This document shows, piece after piece, positions 25,725 to 35,306 of a stretch of 64,000 nt of DNA. The notes under the pieces are model-generated. The model was not told the origin of the DNA, searched no databases, and was given only the letters and a program-made list of their open reading frames with translations. How positions within the stretch are numbered: position 1 is the first letter of the stretch; every line of letters begins with the position of its first letter. Made by a program: the position numbers and the translations under genes. The stretch spans positions 1 to 64,000 of the forward strand of contig NZ_RDRE01000004.1 in NCBI RefSeq assembly GCF_003693265.1, in the 5' to 3' direction. Source of the stretch: Corynebacterium gottingense (GTDB taxonomy: Bacteria; Actinomycetota; Actinomycetes; Mycobacteriales; Mycobacteriaceae).

Positions 25725-26405
25725 CTACTGAGCTCTCCAATCGTCTGCAGCCTCCGCTGGTACAGCGTCTTCCGGCGGCACGGCTTCCGGGTTCGCGGCG
25801 TCCGGCGCTGGGACGGGCTGATTAGCTTGCTCCTCCCCTGCCGGGGGCTCCACGGACTCCGGTGACTCCGGGGCTTCCGGTGACTCCGGGGCTTCCGGGA
25901 GCTCGCGGAGCGAATCCCACATGACGGCGGGCCAGGAGCGCTCGTCGGGAAGCTCATCGGTGGTGATGGAGGGGCTGTGGGACATGCGCGGGTCGATGAT
26001 GCGCCAGGCGGACTCCCCCTCCGCCATCACGCCCAGGCGGCGGCGTGTCTCCTGCTCCACGTAGGCGGGGTCGTCGTACTTGGCGATGTCCTCTTCCAGC
26101 TGCGCTTTCCGGCGCTCCAGCTGCTCGATGGAGGACTGCGCGCGGGCGATCTCGGCGCGGCCCTCGTAGTAGTTGCGCAGCGGGACCGCGATGGCGATGA
26201 GGACCGCGATCACCAACGCGATGAGGATGGCCATGCTGGTGATGTCCTGCTGGAACAGCGCGGGCAGGCGGCGCTTCTTCACGCCAGCGGCGGCCTCTTC
26301 GGCGCGGCGGCGCTGCTCGCGCTCGCGCGAAGCCACCGGCACCCGCCTGGGTGCTTTGTTGCGCCCGCGTCTCCGGCCGGGCTCCTGCGTTACGCGTGAG
26401 GACAT
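25725..26405 (-). CDS. FtsB/DivIC-type septum formation initiator protein
   Basis: This 226-residue bitopic protein has a basic cytoplasmic tail (1-55), one membrane span at about 57-76, and a periplasm-side coiled coil at about 79-110, ending in the ETRRRLGVMAEGE motif typical of FtsB/DivIC. The last 60 residues are a proline- and glutamate-rich low-complexity tail containing repeats of the type SPEAPE. It is expected to link FtsL and FtsQ in the divisome. The position between eno and DUF501/ppx is conserved in actinobacteria. Confidence 0.88.
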   Translation of the reverse strand: MSSRVTQEPGRRRGRNKAPRRVPVASREREQRRRAEEAAAGVKKRRLPALFQQDITSMAILIALVIAVLIAIAVPLRNYYEGRAEIARAQSSIEQLERRKAQLEEDIAKYDDPAYVEQETRRRLGVMAEGESAWRIIDPRMSHSPSITTDELPDERSWPAVMWDSLRELPEAPESPEAPESPESVEPPAGEEQANQPVPAPDAANPEAVPPEDAVPAEAADDWRAQ

Positions 26406-26459
26406 AGTGATTGGAAGTGTAGCGCTCCGGGCCAGGCACGCGTGTAGGCGCGCGGGCGA

Positions 26460-27071
26460 CTAAGGCAGCTGGATGCCGTACTTGGAGAGGTCGATGCCCA
26501 GCCGCGGCGCGAGCGCCACACCGGCGCCCAGGACGGCGAGGACGCCCAGGACCACTGCGACGGCCGTGTCCGCGGTAGTGCTGCCATCGGTACCGGTGCC
26601 TGCGGCAGGTGTCTCCAGCGCAGCCGGCTCCTCCGGCTTGTCCGCTCGCGCCTTCGCCAGCGCAACGGTGGCGCGCCGCAGCTCCTCCCGCGCGTCCTCC
26701 ACGGCCTGTGTGCGCACGGAGAGTTCGACGCGTTCGGTTTCGGCGTCGATGTTGGCATCGTTGACTGCGTCGGTGGCGTCGGCAAGCGCTTGCTCGTCAG
26801 CGGCGTCCGCATCGAGCGCCTCGAGCTTGCGCTTTGCGACGTTGCGCGCCTCCACCTTCCGGTCCAGCGCTGCCTGCGCGGCGTCAACCTTGGCCTGCTG
26901 CGCCTCAACCGCCTGCTTCGCCTCCGCGAGCGCGGCCTTCGCATCGGTCACGGCCTGCTCGGCGGCGGCGAGCTGGGTGGCGTGGGTGGATGCAGCGGCA
27001 TCAGGTGCGAGCGCCAGCATGACGGAGCCGGCCGTGGCGACGGCGAGGGCGCGCGCGGAGCGGGAAGACAC
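26460..27071 (-). CDS. Secreted coiled-coil protein with C-terminal membrane anchor
   Basis: This 203-residue protein starts at a GTG, with AGAAAGG 7 bases upstream. A signal peptide (to about residue 27, ending DAAA) is followed by an alanine-rich coiled coil at about 30-135. A Thr/Gly-rich linker leads to one hydrophobic span at about 168-188, and the end is LGIDLSKYGIQLP. The neighbouring CAP-domain gene repeats the same start region and the same tail, so the two look like products of duplication. It probably stands on the outer face of the membrane or spans towards the mycomembrane. Its function is unknown. Confidence 0.7.
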   Translation of the reverse strand: MSSRSARALAVATAGSVMLALAPDAAASTHATQLAAAEQAVTDAKAALAEAKQAVEAQQAKVDAAQAALDRKVEARNVAKRKLEALDADAADEQALADATDAVNDANIDAETERVELSVRTQAVEDAREELRRATVALAKARADKPEEPAALETPAAGTGTDGSTTADTAVAVVLGVLAVLGAGVALAPRLGIDLSKYGIQLP

Positions 27072-27117
27072 GGGGTGGCCTTTCTACGAGCATGGGGATG
27101 ACACGCACAAGCCTAAG

Positions 27118-27148
27118 CGCCCGCCCACAGTTTGTCCCAAGGCGGGCG
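27118..27148 (-). terminator. Hairpin after the CAP-domain gene
   Basis: CGCCCGCC at 27118-27125 pairs perfectly with GGCGGGCG at 27141-27148, with a 15-base loop. It lies after the restored stop codon of the minus-strand gene at 27172. There is no T-tract, so termination is possible but not certain. Confidence 0.4.
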
Positions 27149-27171
27149 GGTACTGCGCCCCTTCCCTAGCG

Positions 27172-29213
27172 TCAGGGCAGCTGGATACCGAACTGGGAGA
27201 GGTCGATACCCAGCTGCGGGGCGAACGCGATTCCCGCGGCGAGGATTGCCAGCAGGCTGGCGACGACCGCGATGGCGGTCCCAGCCGTGCTGCTGCCCCG
27301 GGCTCCGCGGGTGCATGGGCCGCGGTGGTGGCCGCCTCGGCCGGCGTGGCCGCGGTGGTGGTCGTCTCGGCCGGCGTGGCTGCCGTAGTCGTCTCGGCCG
27401 CCGTGGTCGTCTCGGTCGGCGTGGCCGCCGTGATGGTTGTCTCGGCCGGTGTCACGTCCTCCGACGTTGGTGCGGGAGCCGGTGCCGGCGGCTGCGGTTC
27501 CCGGGCGCGCACCTGCGCGAGGGCAGCGCGGGCGGATTCGACGGCGTTGCGCGCGGGGCCCTGCGCGTCCGAGAGTTCGGCGGCTGCTGCACGTTCCGCT
27601 TCGAGGGTGGACTTGGCGTGGTCGAGGGTGACGGTGGCGTCGGCAAGCGACTGCTCATACGGCGCGCGCGGGATCGCACGCTTGCGCTCCAGCGCTGTGG
27701 ATGCGGAGGTCAGGCGGGCCTTCGCGCTGACGACGTCGACGTCCGCGTCTACCTCGGCCTGATCCGCGTTCTGCTGCGCGGCGGTGGCCTCGTCGTGCGC
27801 GGCGTTCGCCTCGTCGAACTGGCTAGTGAGGCGGTCCAGCTCCGCGGAAGCCGCAGCCGCCTCTTCCGCGGCCTCGGTGGAACGATGCTCCAGCGCGATG
27901 TACTGCTGGGTGAAGGACTCGATCGCCTCGGTAAGGTCAACCGGTTCAACTGACGGATCCAGTCCTGCATCGGTGTACTCGGACTTGTCCAAGCCGTCGA
28001 GGATTAGATCGCCGTAATCTCGTTCGTCGCCGGGGTTGAATTCTGGGTTGGCCAGGGATTCTGCTCGCATGAGGTCGGTCGCGCCCGCGGGGAGGTAGAA
28101 CGGCTCGCCGCTTTCCAACGCCTTGCGGGTCATGGCGTCAGTCGGGTAGAAGCTGTCGTCCGAATGCGTGTCCTCGATGAAGAACATCGTGGTTGCGAAA
28201 ATTCCGCCCTTGCTGTCGGTCGCGATGCCCACGCCCATGCGCTGCATCTGCGGCGCGAGCATGTTGCGGTTGTGCCCGGGCGAGTGGCGCCACCCGTCAA
28301 ACAGGTAGTACGGCACCGACTCCCAGGTTTGGCGCGTCCATGCGTTGACGTCCTCACCACGCTGGGGCTCATAGGTGAAAATGATGTTTTCGCCCGAACG
28401 GCCCCACTCTTCTCCGTTGGAGTGGCGGAACGCGGCGTCGAGGTCGCCGGACTCGTCGTAGTCACGCGCCATCACTTCGGACCAGGCCTCGGCTTGCTCG
28501 GTAAATACGGGGTGCACCGTCAGCGGGTGGAGGCCGTGGGCCTCGCGGTACTCATTGATCATTTCCTCGATGGACTGGGAGGCAAGGCGCTTCCAGTCCT
28601 GGACGGAGTAATCCGAACCGGAGATGTCGCGGCGCTCAAGGTCGTCGAGCTCCGCGCCGACGGAGAAGAGCTCATCTTCCGCCTCGTCGCGCGTGCGCTC
28701 GCGCTCCTCGAGCGTGCCGGCCTGCGCATCGCGCCGCTGTTCCGCCTCGCCGAGGCGCTTTGCCGCCTCAGCTTCCGCGGCCGCGGCGTCCTGGGCAGAC
28801 TGGGCGGCTGCCGACGCGGCGGCCTCCGCAGCAGCGAGCGCGTCCTTCGCCTGCTGCACGTCCCGCTCCAGCGCGGTCACGTCAAGGTCGGCTAGGTCGG
28901 CCTTCGCCTGCTCGTACCGTGTCGTGGCGGCGTCCAGGTCCGCCTGCGCCGCGTCGGCCTTCGCCTGCTGCTGCTGGGCTTCCGATTGCGCGGCGGCGAG
29001 CGCTGCGTCGGCGTCGGTGACGGCCCGCTCGGCGTCGGCGAGTTCCTGCTTCCAGGCGGCCAGGTCGGCCTGGTACTGGTCCGCAGGATCAGCGGTGGTG
29101 GCGATCGTGGCGCTGGCGGTGTCGGAGACGGCGGCGAGCGCCGTCGGCGCCTGGACGAGGGCAAGGGAAAGTGAGGTTGCCGCAGCAACGGCGACGAAAG
29201 TACGGGAATACAC
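27172..29213 (-). pseudogene. Secreted CAP-domain (SCP/PR1) coiled-coil protein, frameshifted near its C-terminus
   Basis: The start is set at the GTG at 29213, because the sequence around it (GAAAGG, short spacer, GTG, then Ser-Arg codons) matches the neighbouring gene; in-frame starts up to 29282 exist. A signal peptide is followed by a coiled coil, then a CAP domain with ENIIFTYEP and GWRHSPGHNRNML, then a second coiled coil and Thr-Ala-rich repeats. The uncorrected frame runs on to 27084 in non-native sequence. One added base in the run of four C at 27296-27299 would restore a membrane span and the tail LGIDLSQFGIQLP ending at 27172. It is either a sequencing error, a recent mutation or phase variation. 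Confidence 0.65.
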
Positions 29214-29324
29214 GGGAACGGCCTTTCTCGGCACGGGAAGTTGCATACATAACTCTATCCGCCCGTGCACAGAAAACCCCAAGCATTACCCAAGAAAATT
29301 GGAAGAACATGCGCGCACGCGAAA

Positions 29325-29364
29325 CCCCCTTGCGCTCCGCAGCGTTGGGCGGGGTGCAAGGGGG
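29325..29364 (-). terminator. Rho-independent terminator of eno
   Basis: CCCCCTTGC at 29325-29333 pairs exactly with GCAAGGGGG at 29356-29364. On the minus strand the stem is followed by a short run of T (complement of 29322-29324). It lies just after the eno stop codon at 29378. Confidence 0.65.
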
Positions 29365-29377
29365 CGTCGAAAAGCGC

Positions 29378-30661
<1,284 letters not shown>

Positions 30662-30787
30662 TCAACTCCTTGAGAGTGGACATTGAAGTTTCCGCCTCCC
30701 AATTCTTCCAGAGTTTTGCCGAGAATGCTCGCCCCGACGGGGAATCGGTAGCCCCGTTTGTGTTTGGATACGCCCGGTTGTGTGGTG

Positions 30788-31600
30788 TTAGCGGGGCGCC
30801 GACTGGTTCAGCGCGTAGTTCGCCGCCGCGTTGCGCACCTTGCGCACGTACTCGTTGGACTGGTTGTAGGCGTGCACCGCGTCGTACCATCCGTCCTCCG
30901 TGTCCAGGTCGCGCCCGTTCGCGCACAGGAGGTTGGCGGTGCCGAGGGCGGCGTCGTCAATCTGCTGCGGATCCGGGTAGCCGTCGCCGTTCGCGTCGCG
31001 CCCGTAGCGCTGCCACGACTCCGGGATAAACTGCATGGGCCCGAGCGCGCGGTCAAACGTCGTGTCGCCATCGAACTCGCCGCCGTCCGTGTCGTGGACC
31101 ACCGCGAAGGATTCGCTGCCGTCAAGCTGGGGGCCGATTATCGACGGCACCGCCACCCCATCCTCACCCAACCGGGCAGAATCAAACGTGTGCCCCGTAT
31201 ACGTGCCGTGACGCGTCTCCACCCAGCCGATGCCGGCGAGCGTATTCCAGTTCAGGTGGCAGGCCGGCCACGCCTCCGCCGCGATGAGGGCCGCGTTGCC
31301 GTAGGCGCGCACCGCCTGCGCGTCGACGCCCGTCTGCTCCGCGATCGGGGCGGCCCACTCGGCGAGCTGGTCGGAGGTGCGGCCGGGGGCGTGGACGTCG
31401 ATGAGCGGGGGCGCCTCGGCGGCCGCCGGGGGGATCGTGTCCGGGACCGGGGTGCGGGTCTGGCGCGGGATCGGCTGCCCCAGGAACGAGAGGACCCACG
31501 CCACCACGGAGATGGCCAGCACGACGGCGAGCGTCATGACGAGGAGGCCGACGCAGCCGCAGCCACGGGCGGCGCGACGGGCGTGAGTCGAATTTGCCAT
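30788..31600 (-). CDS. Membrane-anchored lytic transglycosylase, LpqU-like
   Basis: This 270-residue protein has one N-terminal membrane span (about 17-40) and a proline-rich linker, followed by an SLT_2/MltB-like domain from about 75. The probable catalytic glutamate is Glu128 in GIGWVETRHG, and FDRALGPMQFIPESWQRYG and the DANGDGYPDPQQIDDAALG stretch are typical. It would cleave peptidoglycan glycan strands outside the membrane. The gene lies directly upstream of eno, as LpqU does in mycobacteria; this homologue lacks a lipobox and seems to be held by its transmembrane helix instead. Confidence 0.85.
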   Translation of the reverse strand: MANSTHARRAARGCGCVGLLVMTLAVVLAISVVAWVLSFLGQPIPRQTRTPVPDTIPPAAAEAPPLIDVHAPGRTSDQLAEWAAPIAEQTGVDAQAVRAYGNAALIAAEAWPACHLNWNTLAGIGWVETRHGTYTGHTFDSARLGEDGVAVPSIIGPQLDGSESFAVVHDTDGGEFDGDTTFDRALGPMQFIPESWQRYGRDANGDGYPDPQQIDDAALGTANLLCANGRDLDTEDGWYDAVHAYNQSNEYVRKVRNAAANYALNQSAPR

Positions 31601-31761
31601 AGCTGCCGAGCATACCGGCCCCGCGGTGCCAGAAAGGAACGGACAGGCCGTGAGTCACATGAGTCACACGCGTCACTTGCGTAACGTGTAGGCTGTTGCG
31701 CGGACGGCCGAACGGCCCACGCCACGTACCCGAAAATTCTTGCTTCCCGGAAGGAACCCCC

Positions 31762-32199
31762 ATGACCGCAATCGCTGCCCTGCGCCGCACCGCTCTCGCC
31801 GCCGCGGGCGTCCTCGTCGCCACGTCGCTCATCTCCCCCGCCACCGCCGGCGCCGACACCAACTACGTCGAGCTGGTCCGCGTCCTCAACGGCAACGTCA
31901 AGACGATGGACTGCAACGCCCTGCGCACCGTCGTCCGCGGCACCGGGCTTGCCGACGAAAACACCACCCGCTCCCAGTTCGTCGGCAACGTCAACAAGGC
32001 CGTCGGCGAGGACGCAGCCCTGCGCCTCGTCGCTGCCCCCACCGTGAACACGCTCGGCGACCGCGCCCTCGAGTGCGGCGTGGTCAAGCCGGACCAGGCC
32101 ACCCCGCTCTCCCAGGCCATCGCGATGAGCTCGCAGATGTCCTCGCAGGCCGGCCTGCCGGAGATCCGCAACTTGCTGCCCGCCGTCGCCGCGCAGTAA
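31762..32199 (+). CDS. Small secreted protein of unknown function
   Basis: The start at the ATG at 31762 gives 145 residues; GGAAGGAA lies 9-16 bases before it. A clear signal peptide ends near AGADTNYV (about residue 30). The mature part of about 115 residues has two cysteines (in MDCNALR and LECGVVK) that could form a disulfide. It does not match a recognised family. It converges with mazG, with six bases between stop codons. Confidence 0.65.
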   Translation: MTAIAALRRTALAAAGVLVATSLISPATAGADTNYVELVRVLNGNVKTMDCNALRTVVRGTGLADENTTRSQFVGNVNKAVGEDAALRLVAAPTVNTLGDRALECGVVKPDQATPLSQAIAMSSQMSSQAGLPEIRNLLPAVAAQ

Positions 32200-32205
32200 C
32201 CGCGG

Positions 32206-32808
32206 CTAGTCCGCCTCTCGGGCCTTGCCCTCCGCCCAGAGGCGGTCCTGCGTCGCCTGATCCACGATCCCCGTCGACCCGTCGAAGAAATACGGGGCCC
32301 GCGAGCGCATCTTCGCCACGAACGCCGCAGCCACGTCGCCGAAATCGAACGCGCCGCGCTCGTCGGCGATTTCGGCGTGGAAGAGGACTTGCAGGAGGAC
32401 GTCGGCAAGCTCATGCTTCAACGCCTCATCACCCGCGCCCTGCTCGATCGCCTCCGCCAGCTCGGCTGATTCCTCGCGAAGAAACGGCAGCAGGCTCACG
32501 TGCGTCATCTGCCGCTCCCACTCGCCGCGGCGACGGGCGTCGCGCATGATGCGGCGGGCCTCCACGAGCGGGTCCTCTAGCGACGGCACGCGCACGACCT
32601 CCTCACCGGCCGCGACGCGCTCGCGCACCTCCGGGTCGGCGGGATCCGTCGTAACCAGCCACGGCTCGCCCACCGTCGACGGCGCGCTCAGCGACCACCG
32701 CACCGACACCGGCACCTCCCCGGTGAACGCCAGCGGCCCAACCAGCCGCTGCACCACGTCCACCGGCACCATCTGCGGCCACCGAGCATCAAGCACCAAC
32801 ACAGTCAT
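32206..32808 (-). CDS. mazG: MazG-type nucleotide pyrophosphohydrolase
   Basis: The ATG at 32808 (200 residues, MTVLVLDARWPQMVP) is preferred over one 15 codons upstream. The C-terminal half carries the metal-binding EExxE and ExxD elements in FLREESAELAEAIEQ and KHELADVLLQVLFHAEIA. It hydrolyses nucleoside triphosphates to monophosphates, probably to clear aberrant nucleotides. The N-terminal 75 residues are divergent, as usual in actinobacterial MazG. It diverges from the gene at 32852. Confidence 0.88.
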   Translation of the reverse strand: MTVLVLDARWPQMVPVDVVQRLVGPLAFTGEVPVSVRWSLSAPSTVGEPWLVTTDPADPEVRERVAAGEEVVRVPSLEDPLVEARRIMRDARRRGEWERQMTHVSLLPFLREESAELAEAIEQGAGDEALKHELADVLLQVLFHAEIADERGAFDFGDVAAAFVAKMRSRAPYFFDGSTGIVDQATQDRLWAEGKAREAD

Positions 32809-32851
32809 ACCGCGCATTGTAGCGGCCACCCGGACATGCAAGGATGGACGC

Positions 32852-33487
32852 ATGACAATCGCAGAAGCGCTTCACGACGCCACCCCAACCCCCGAGGACG
32901 TCGCCGCAGACTCCTCGACCTTCTCCCCCATCCGCTGGAAAACCGGATGGCCGCACCACCTCCGCCGCGTCCCGCCGTTCCGCGACGACGCCACCGCGTC
33001 GCTGACCCGCCGCGACGTGTTCCTCTTCGCTCAGGACGTGGTCGACTCGGAGTACAACCGCGACCAGATCATCGACTTCCTCGGCGCCGCCTTCGCGTTC
33101 GCGGCCGGCCAGTCGAACCAGGTCATGCAGCTGCAGCAGTTCTTGCGCAACAAGCACAAGGCCAACCAGCTGCTGCAGGCGATCCGCAACATCGGCGGTA
33201 AGTCCGCGGTGGACGCCTACGCGTCGCTCGTTGAAACCGGGCTGGCGCCGAAGTTCGCGTCGCACGTGGCCTATTTCCTCGCCGGGCCGCAGGAGGCCGG
33301 CGACGAGAAGCCGGTGATCATCTGCTCCAAGCGCGCCGCCGGCGCCGGGCTGCCCAAGGACGCCGACTTGACCGCCGAAGACTACGCCGAGTACCTCACG
33401 GCGCTTCGCGAGGCCCGCGACGCCCACGACTCCTCCCTGCCGCTCGACGCGGTAGAGTACGCGCTGCGCAAGCACGCCGACGCCTAA
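32852..33487 (+). CDS. Conserved hypothetical protein, possibly OGG-fold
   Basis: The start at the ATG at 32852 gives 211 residues. It is mostly helical with no signal peptide. The stretch NIGGKSAVDAYASLVETG followed by LAPKFASHVAYFLAG resembles the helix-hairpin-helix region of actinobacterial 8-oxoguanine glycosylase (OGG) fold proteins, but this match is weak and from memory of the family style. If correct, it would fit beside mazG as another genome-hygiene gene. A strong terminator follows at 33506-33550. Confidence 0.5.
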   Translation: MTIAEALHDATPTPEDVAADSSTFSPIRWKTGWPHHLRRVPPFRDDATASLTRRDVFLFAQDVVDSEYNRDQIIDFLGAAFAFAAGQSNQVMQLQQFLRNKHKANQLLQAIRNIGGKSAVDAYASLVETGLAPKFASHVAYFLAGPQEAGDEKPVIICSKRAAGAGLPKDADLTAEDYAEYLTALREARDAHDSSLPLDAVEYALRKHADA

Positions 33488-33505
33488 CGCCCGCGCAACG
33501 CAGAC

Positions 33506-33550
33506 GGCGCCCGTCCCCCAATGTTTCGGGGACGGGCGCCGTTCGTTTTT
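33506..33550 (+). terminator. Strong intrinsic terminator
   Basis: GGCGCCCGTCCCC at 33506-33518 pairs perfectly with GGGGACGGGCGCC at 33528-33540. It is followed by GTTCGTTTTT. It ends the plus-strand gene at 32852-33487. Confidence 0.9.
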
Positions 33551-33555
33551 GGGCG

Positions 33556-34044
33556 TTAGCTGCTCAGGCCGCTGATGCCGGTGAGGCCGAGGTTGCTGAA
33601 CCTGTAGCCGAGCGCCAGGACGATGCCGACGACTGGCGCGAGCATCGCGACGGTCGGGTCCGTGGTGATGGTCTTCGGAAGTCCCTGGAACTCCGTCACC
33701 TTCTGGCCCTCGACCTCGCAGGACTGCATGCCGGCCTTCGCGTTGGACAGGCAGAGGACGCGGTCGCCCTCGAACTTGCCAAGGACGCGGACGCCGTCGG
33801 CGCCGTAGTCGAAGAAGCGGGGGTCGCCGAAGCGGATGACGTCGTAGCTGCGCCACGTGGTGGCGTAGCCGGGGTCGGACGGGAACTCCTCTTCGGGGAC
33901 GTAGTAGCCGCCGGTCCAGTCGGTGCCTTCGAACGGCTCTTCTGCGGACGCGGGGGCGGCGTTGATGACGGAAGTTGCGGACAGGGTCAGGACTGCGGAG
34001 AGGGCGGCGACGCGGGCCGCGCGGTGCTGTGTGCTCATACTCAT
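33556..34044 (-). CDS. Secreted protein with C-terminal hydrophobic anchor
   Basis: This 162-residue protein has a signal peptide (cleavage near ASAEEPF, about residue 34) and a mature domain of about 90 residues with a cysteine pair (VLCLSNAK and MQSCEVEG). A C-terminal hydrophobic stretch, TVAMLAPVVGIVLALGYRFS, ends in NLGLTGISGLSS. The layout (signal peptide, small domain, one C-terminal span, short tail) recurs in the proteins at 26460, 27172 and 37881. Its function is unknown. Confidence 0.6.
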   Translation of the reverse strand: MSMSTQHRAARVAALSAVLTLSATSVINAAPASAEEPFEGTDWTGGYYVPEEEFPSDPGYATTWRSYDVIRFGDPRFFDYGADGVRVLGKFEGDRVLCLSNAKAGMQSCEVEGQKVTEFQGLPKTITTDPTVAMLAPVVGIVLALGYRFSNLGLTGISGLSS

Positions 34045-34139
34045 TTAATCTACGTGTATGCGGCGCGCGTTACAGCTGTTCGGAAGTTTTTGGCACGCCA
34101 AAGCGGCGCGGCCTCACCGGCGCGCCTTGGCGTGAGCGT

Positions 34140-35207
34140 TTACGGGGACGTCGGTGGCGGCTCCCCGTCCACCGCGGAGTAGGCGCGCCCCGTCGGTACG
34201 ACGTGGCCGCCCGGGCTGATCCACACGATCCGCCCGGCGCGCCGCTCCACCCGCCCGAACTGCGGCAACCCGTTGACTCCGTTGTGGAACGAGCACAGCC
34301 AGCACAGGTTCCCGGCGTGCGTCTCGCCGCCGTCGCGGTATTCGTGGATGTGGTGCGCCTGCGCCTTCGCGGCCGGCGCGCGGCAGTCCGGCCAGCAGCA
34401 CCGGGCGCCGTCGGTGTCGATCATCCGCCGGTGCTTGTCGTGGGCGAATCGCGCCCGGTACGTGTTGAGCGGCCCCTCCATCGGCGAGACAAGCGTGATG
34501 TAGCCGTTGCCCTGCAGCTTGCGCTCGAGCAGTTCCGCGCCCGTGAGCACGGCGCCGTTGGACATCTCGACCCGGATGTCGTCGCCGTCGCCGGTGAGGA
34601 TCCGGGCGTAGTCGGTCACAGTGAGCACAACGTTGGCGACGGCCGTGGTTTCGGCGACGGGTTTGCGGCTGAGGAGCCAGGCGGTGGCGTCGAAAAGCGA
34701 ATCGCTTTGCGCGTCGGCCTCCATCGAGTCGACCACGTCCTGGAGCTGCGCCGAGGGCCCGACGAAGGAGAGCCGCATTGTGCCGTCGGCGTAGCGCGCC
34801 ACGCGGTAGCCGTGCGCGGGCGGCGGCGTGGGTGTGCGTTTGAGGACTCGCGCTTGACGACGCACCTCCGCCCCGTCGCCAGACGTCGCGCACAACGCCT
34901 CGCGGAACTGCCAGCGCTCCGTGGGGTCGGTGATCGTGCGCGACGCGCGGGCGATGTACGCGAGGGTATCCAGGCGGTGGCCGTTCTCCAGCGCCTTGTC
35001 GCGGCAGCGGCGCTGGTAGGCGCTGTGGGAGGTCGGGCCATAGAAGGTGGCGGCGACGGTGACAAACTGCTCGGCGCGATCCGCCTCCATGCCGCGCGCG
35101 GTGAGCTCCGCGGCGGTCATGCCCGCGACGAGGCCCGCGAGCGCGATGGCGCGGCGGTCCAGGTCGATGAGCGCGTCGATGTCTGTCAAGGTGTCCATGC
35201 CGACCAC
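34140..35207 (-). CDS. HNH endonuclease family protein (DUF222-like)
   Basis: This 355-residue protein has a helical N-terminal region of the type found in actinobacterial DUF222/13E12 proteins, and an HNH nuclease motif near residues 285-315: CCWPDCRAPAAKAQAHHIHE with GGETHAGNLCWLCSFHNG. The CxxxxC and CxxC pairs are suitable zinc ligands. Such proteins are common and often multicopy in Corynebacterium and mycobacteria, but their role is unclear. The start could be MVGMDT or the internal MDTLTD. Confidence 0.75.
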   Translation of the reverse strand: MVGMDTLTDIDALIDLDRRAIALAGLVAGMTAAELTARGMEADRAEQFVTVAATFYGPTSHSAYQRRCRDKALENGHRLDTLAYIARASRTITDPTERWQFREALCATSGDGAEVRRQARVLKRTPTPPPAHGYRVARYADGTMRLSFVGPSAQLQDVVDSMEADAQSDSLFDATAWLLSRKPVAETTAVANVVLTVTDYARILTGDGDDIRVEMSNGAVLTGAELLERKLQGNGYITLVSPMEGPLNTYRARFAHDKHRRMIDTDGARCCWPDCRAPAAKAQAHHIHEYRDGGETHAGNLCWLCSFHNGVNGLPQFGRVERRAGRIVWISPGGHVVPTGRAYSAVDGEPPPTSP

Positions 35208-35306
35208 ACTATGGGCCCATCGGGGCAGGTCACAAGGGTTTGTGATTCTTCTCCGACTTTGCCGCCGAAAGGGAACCGAGGCGGTGTTCGCTGCGTCTAA
35301 AAGGGG

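Noticed and set aside
25860..25900. Tandem repeats of about 21 bases as a possible CRISPR
   Set aside because: They encode the repeated Pro-Glu tail of the FtsB/DivIC protein; no spacers are present.
27132..27953. Long plus-strand open frame across the CAP-domain gene
   Set aside because: It is the antisense shadow of a high-GC coding region; composition is Arg/Gly-rich low complexity with no recognisable domain.
30737..30757. ACGGGG/CCCCGT hairpin between lpqU and eno
   Set aside because: The stem is short with no T-tract, and both genes are probably read through together.
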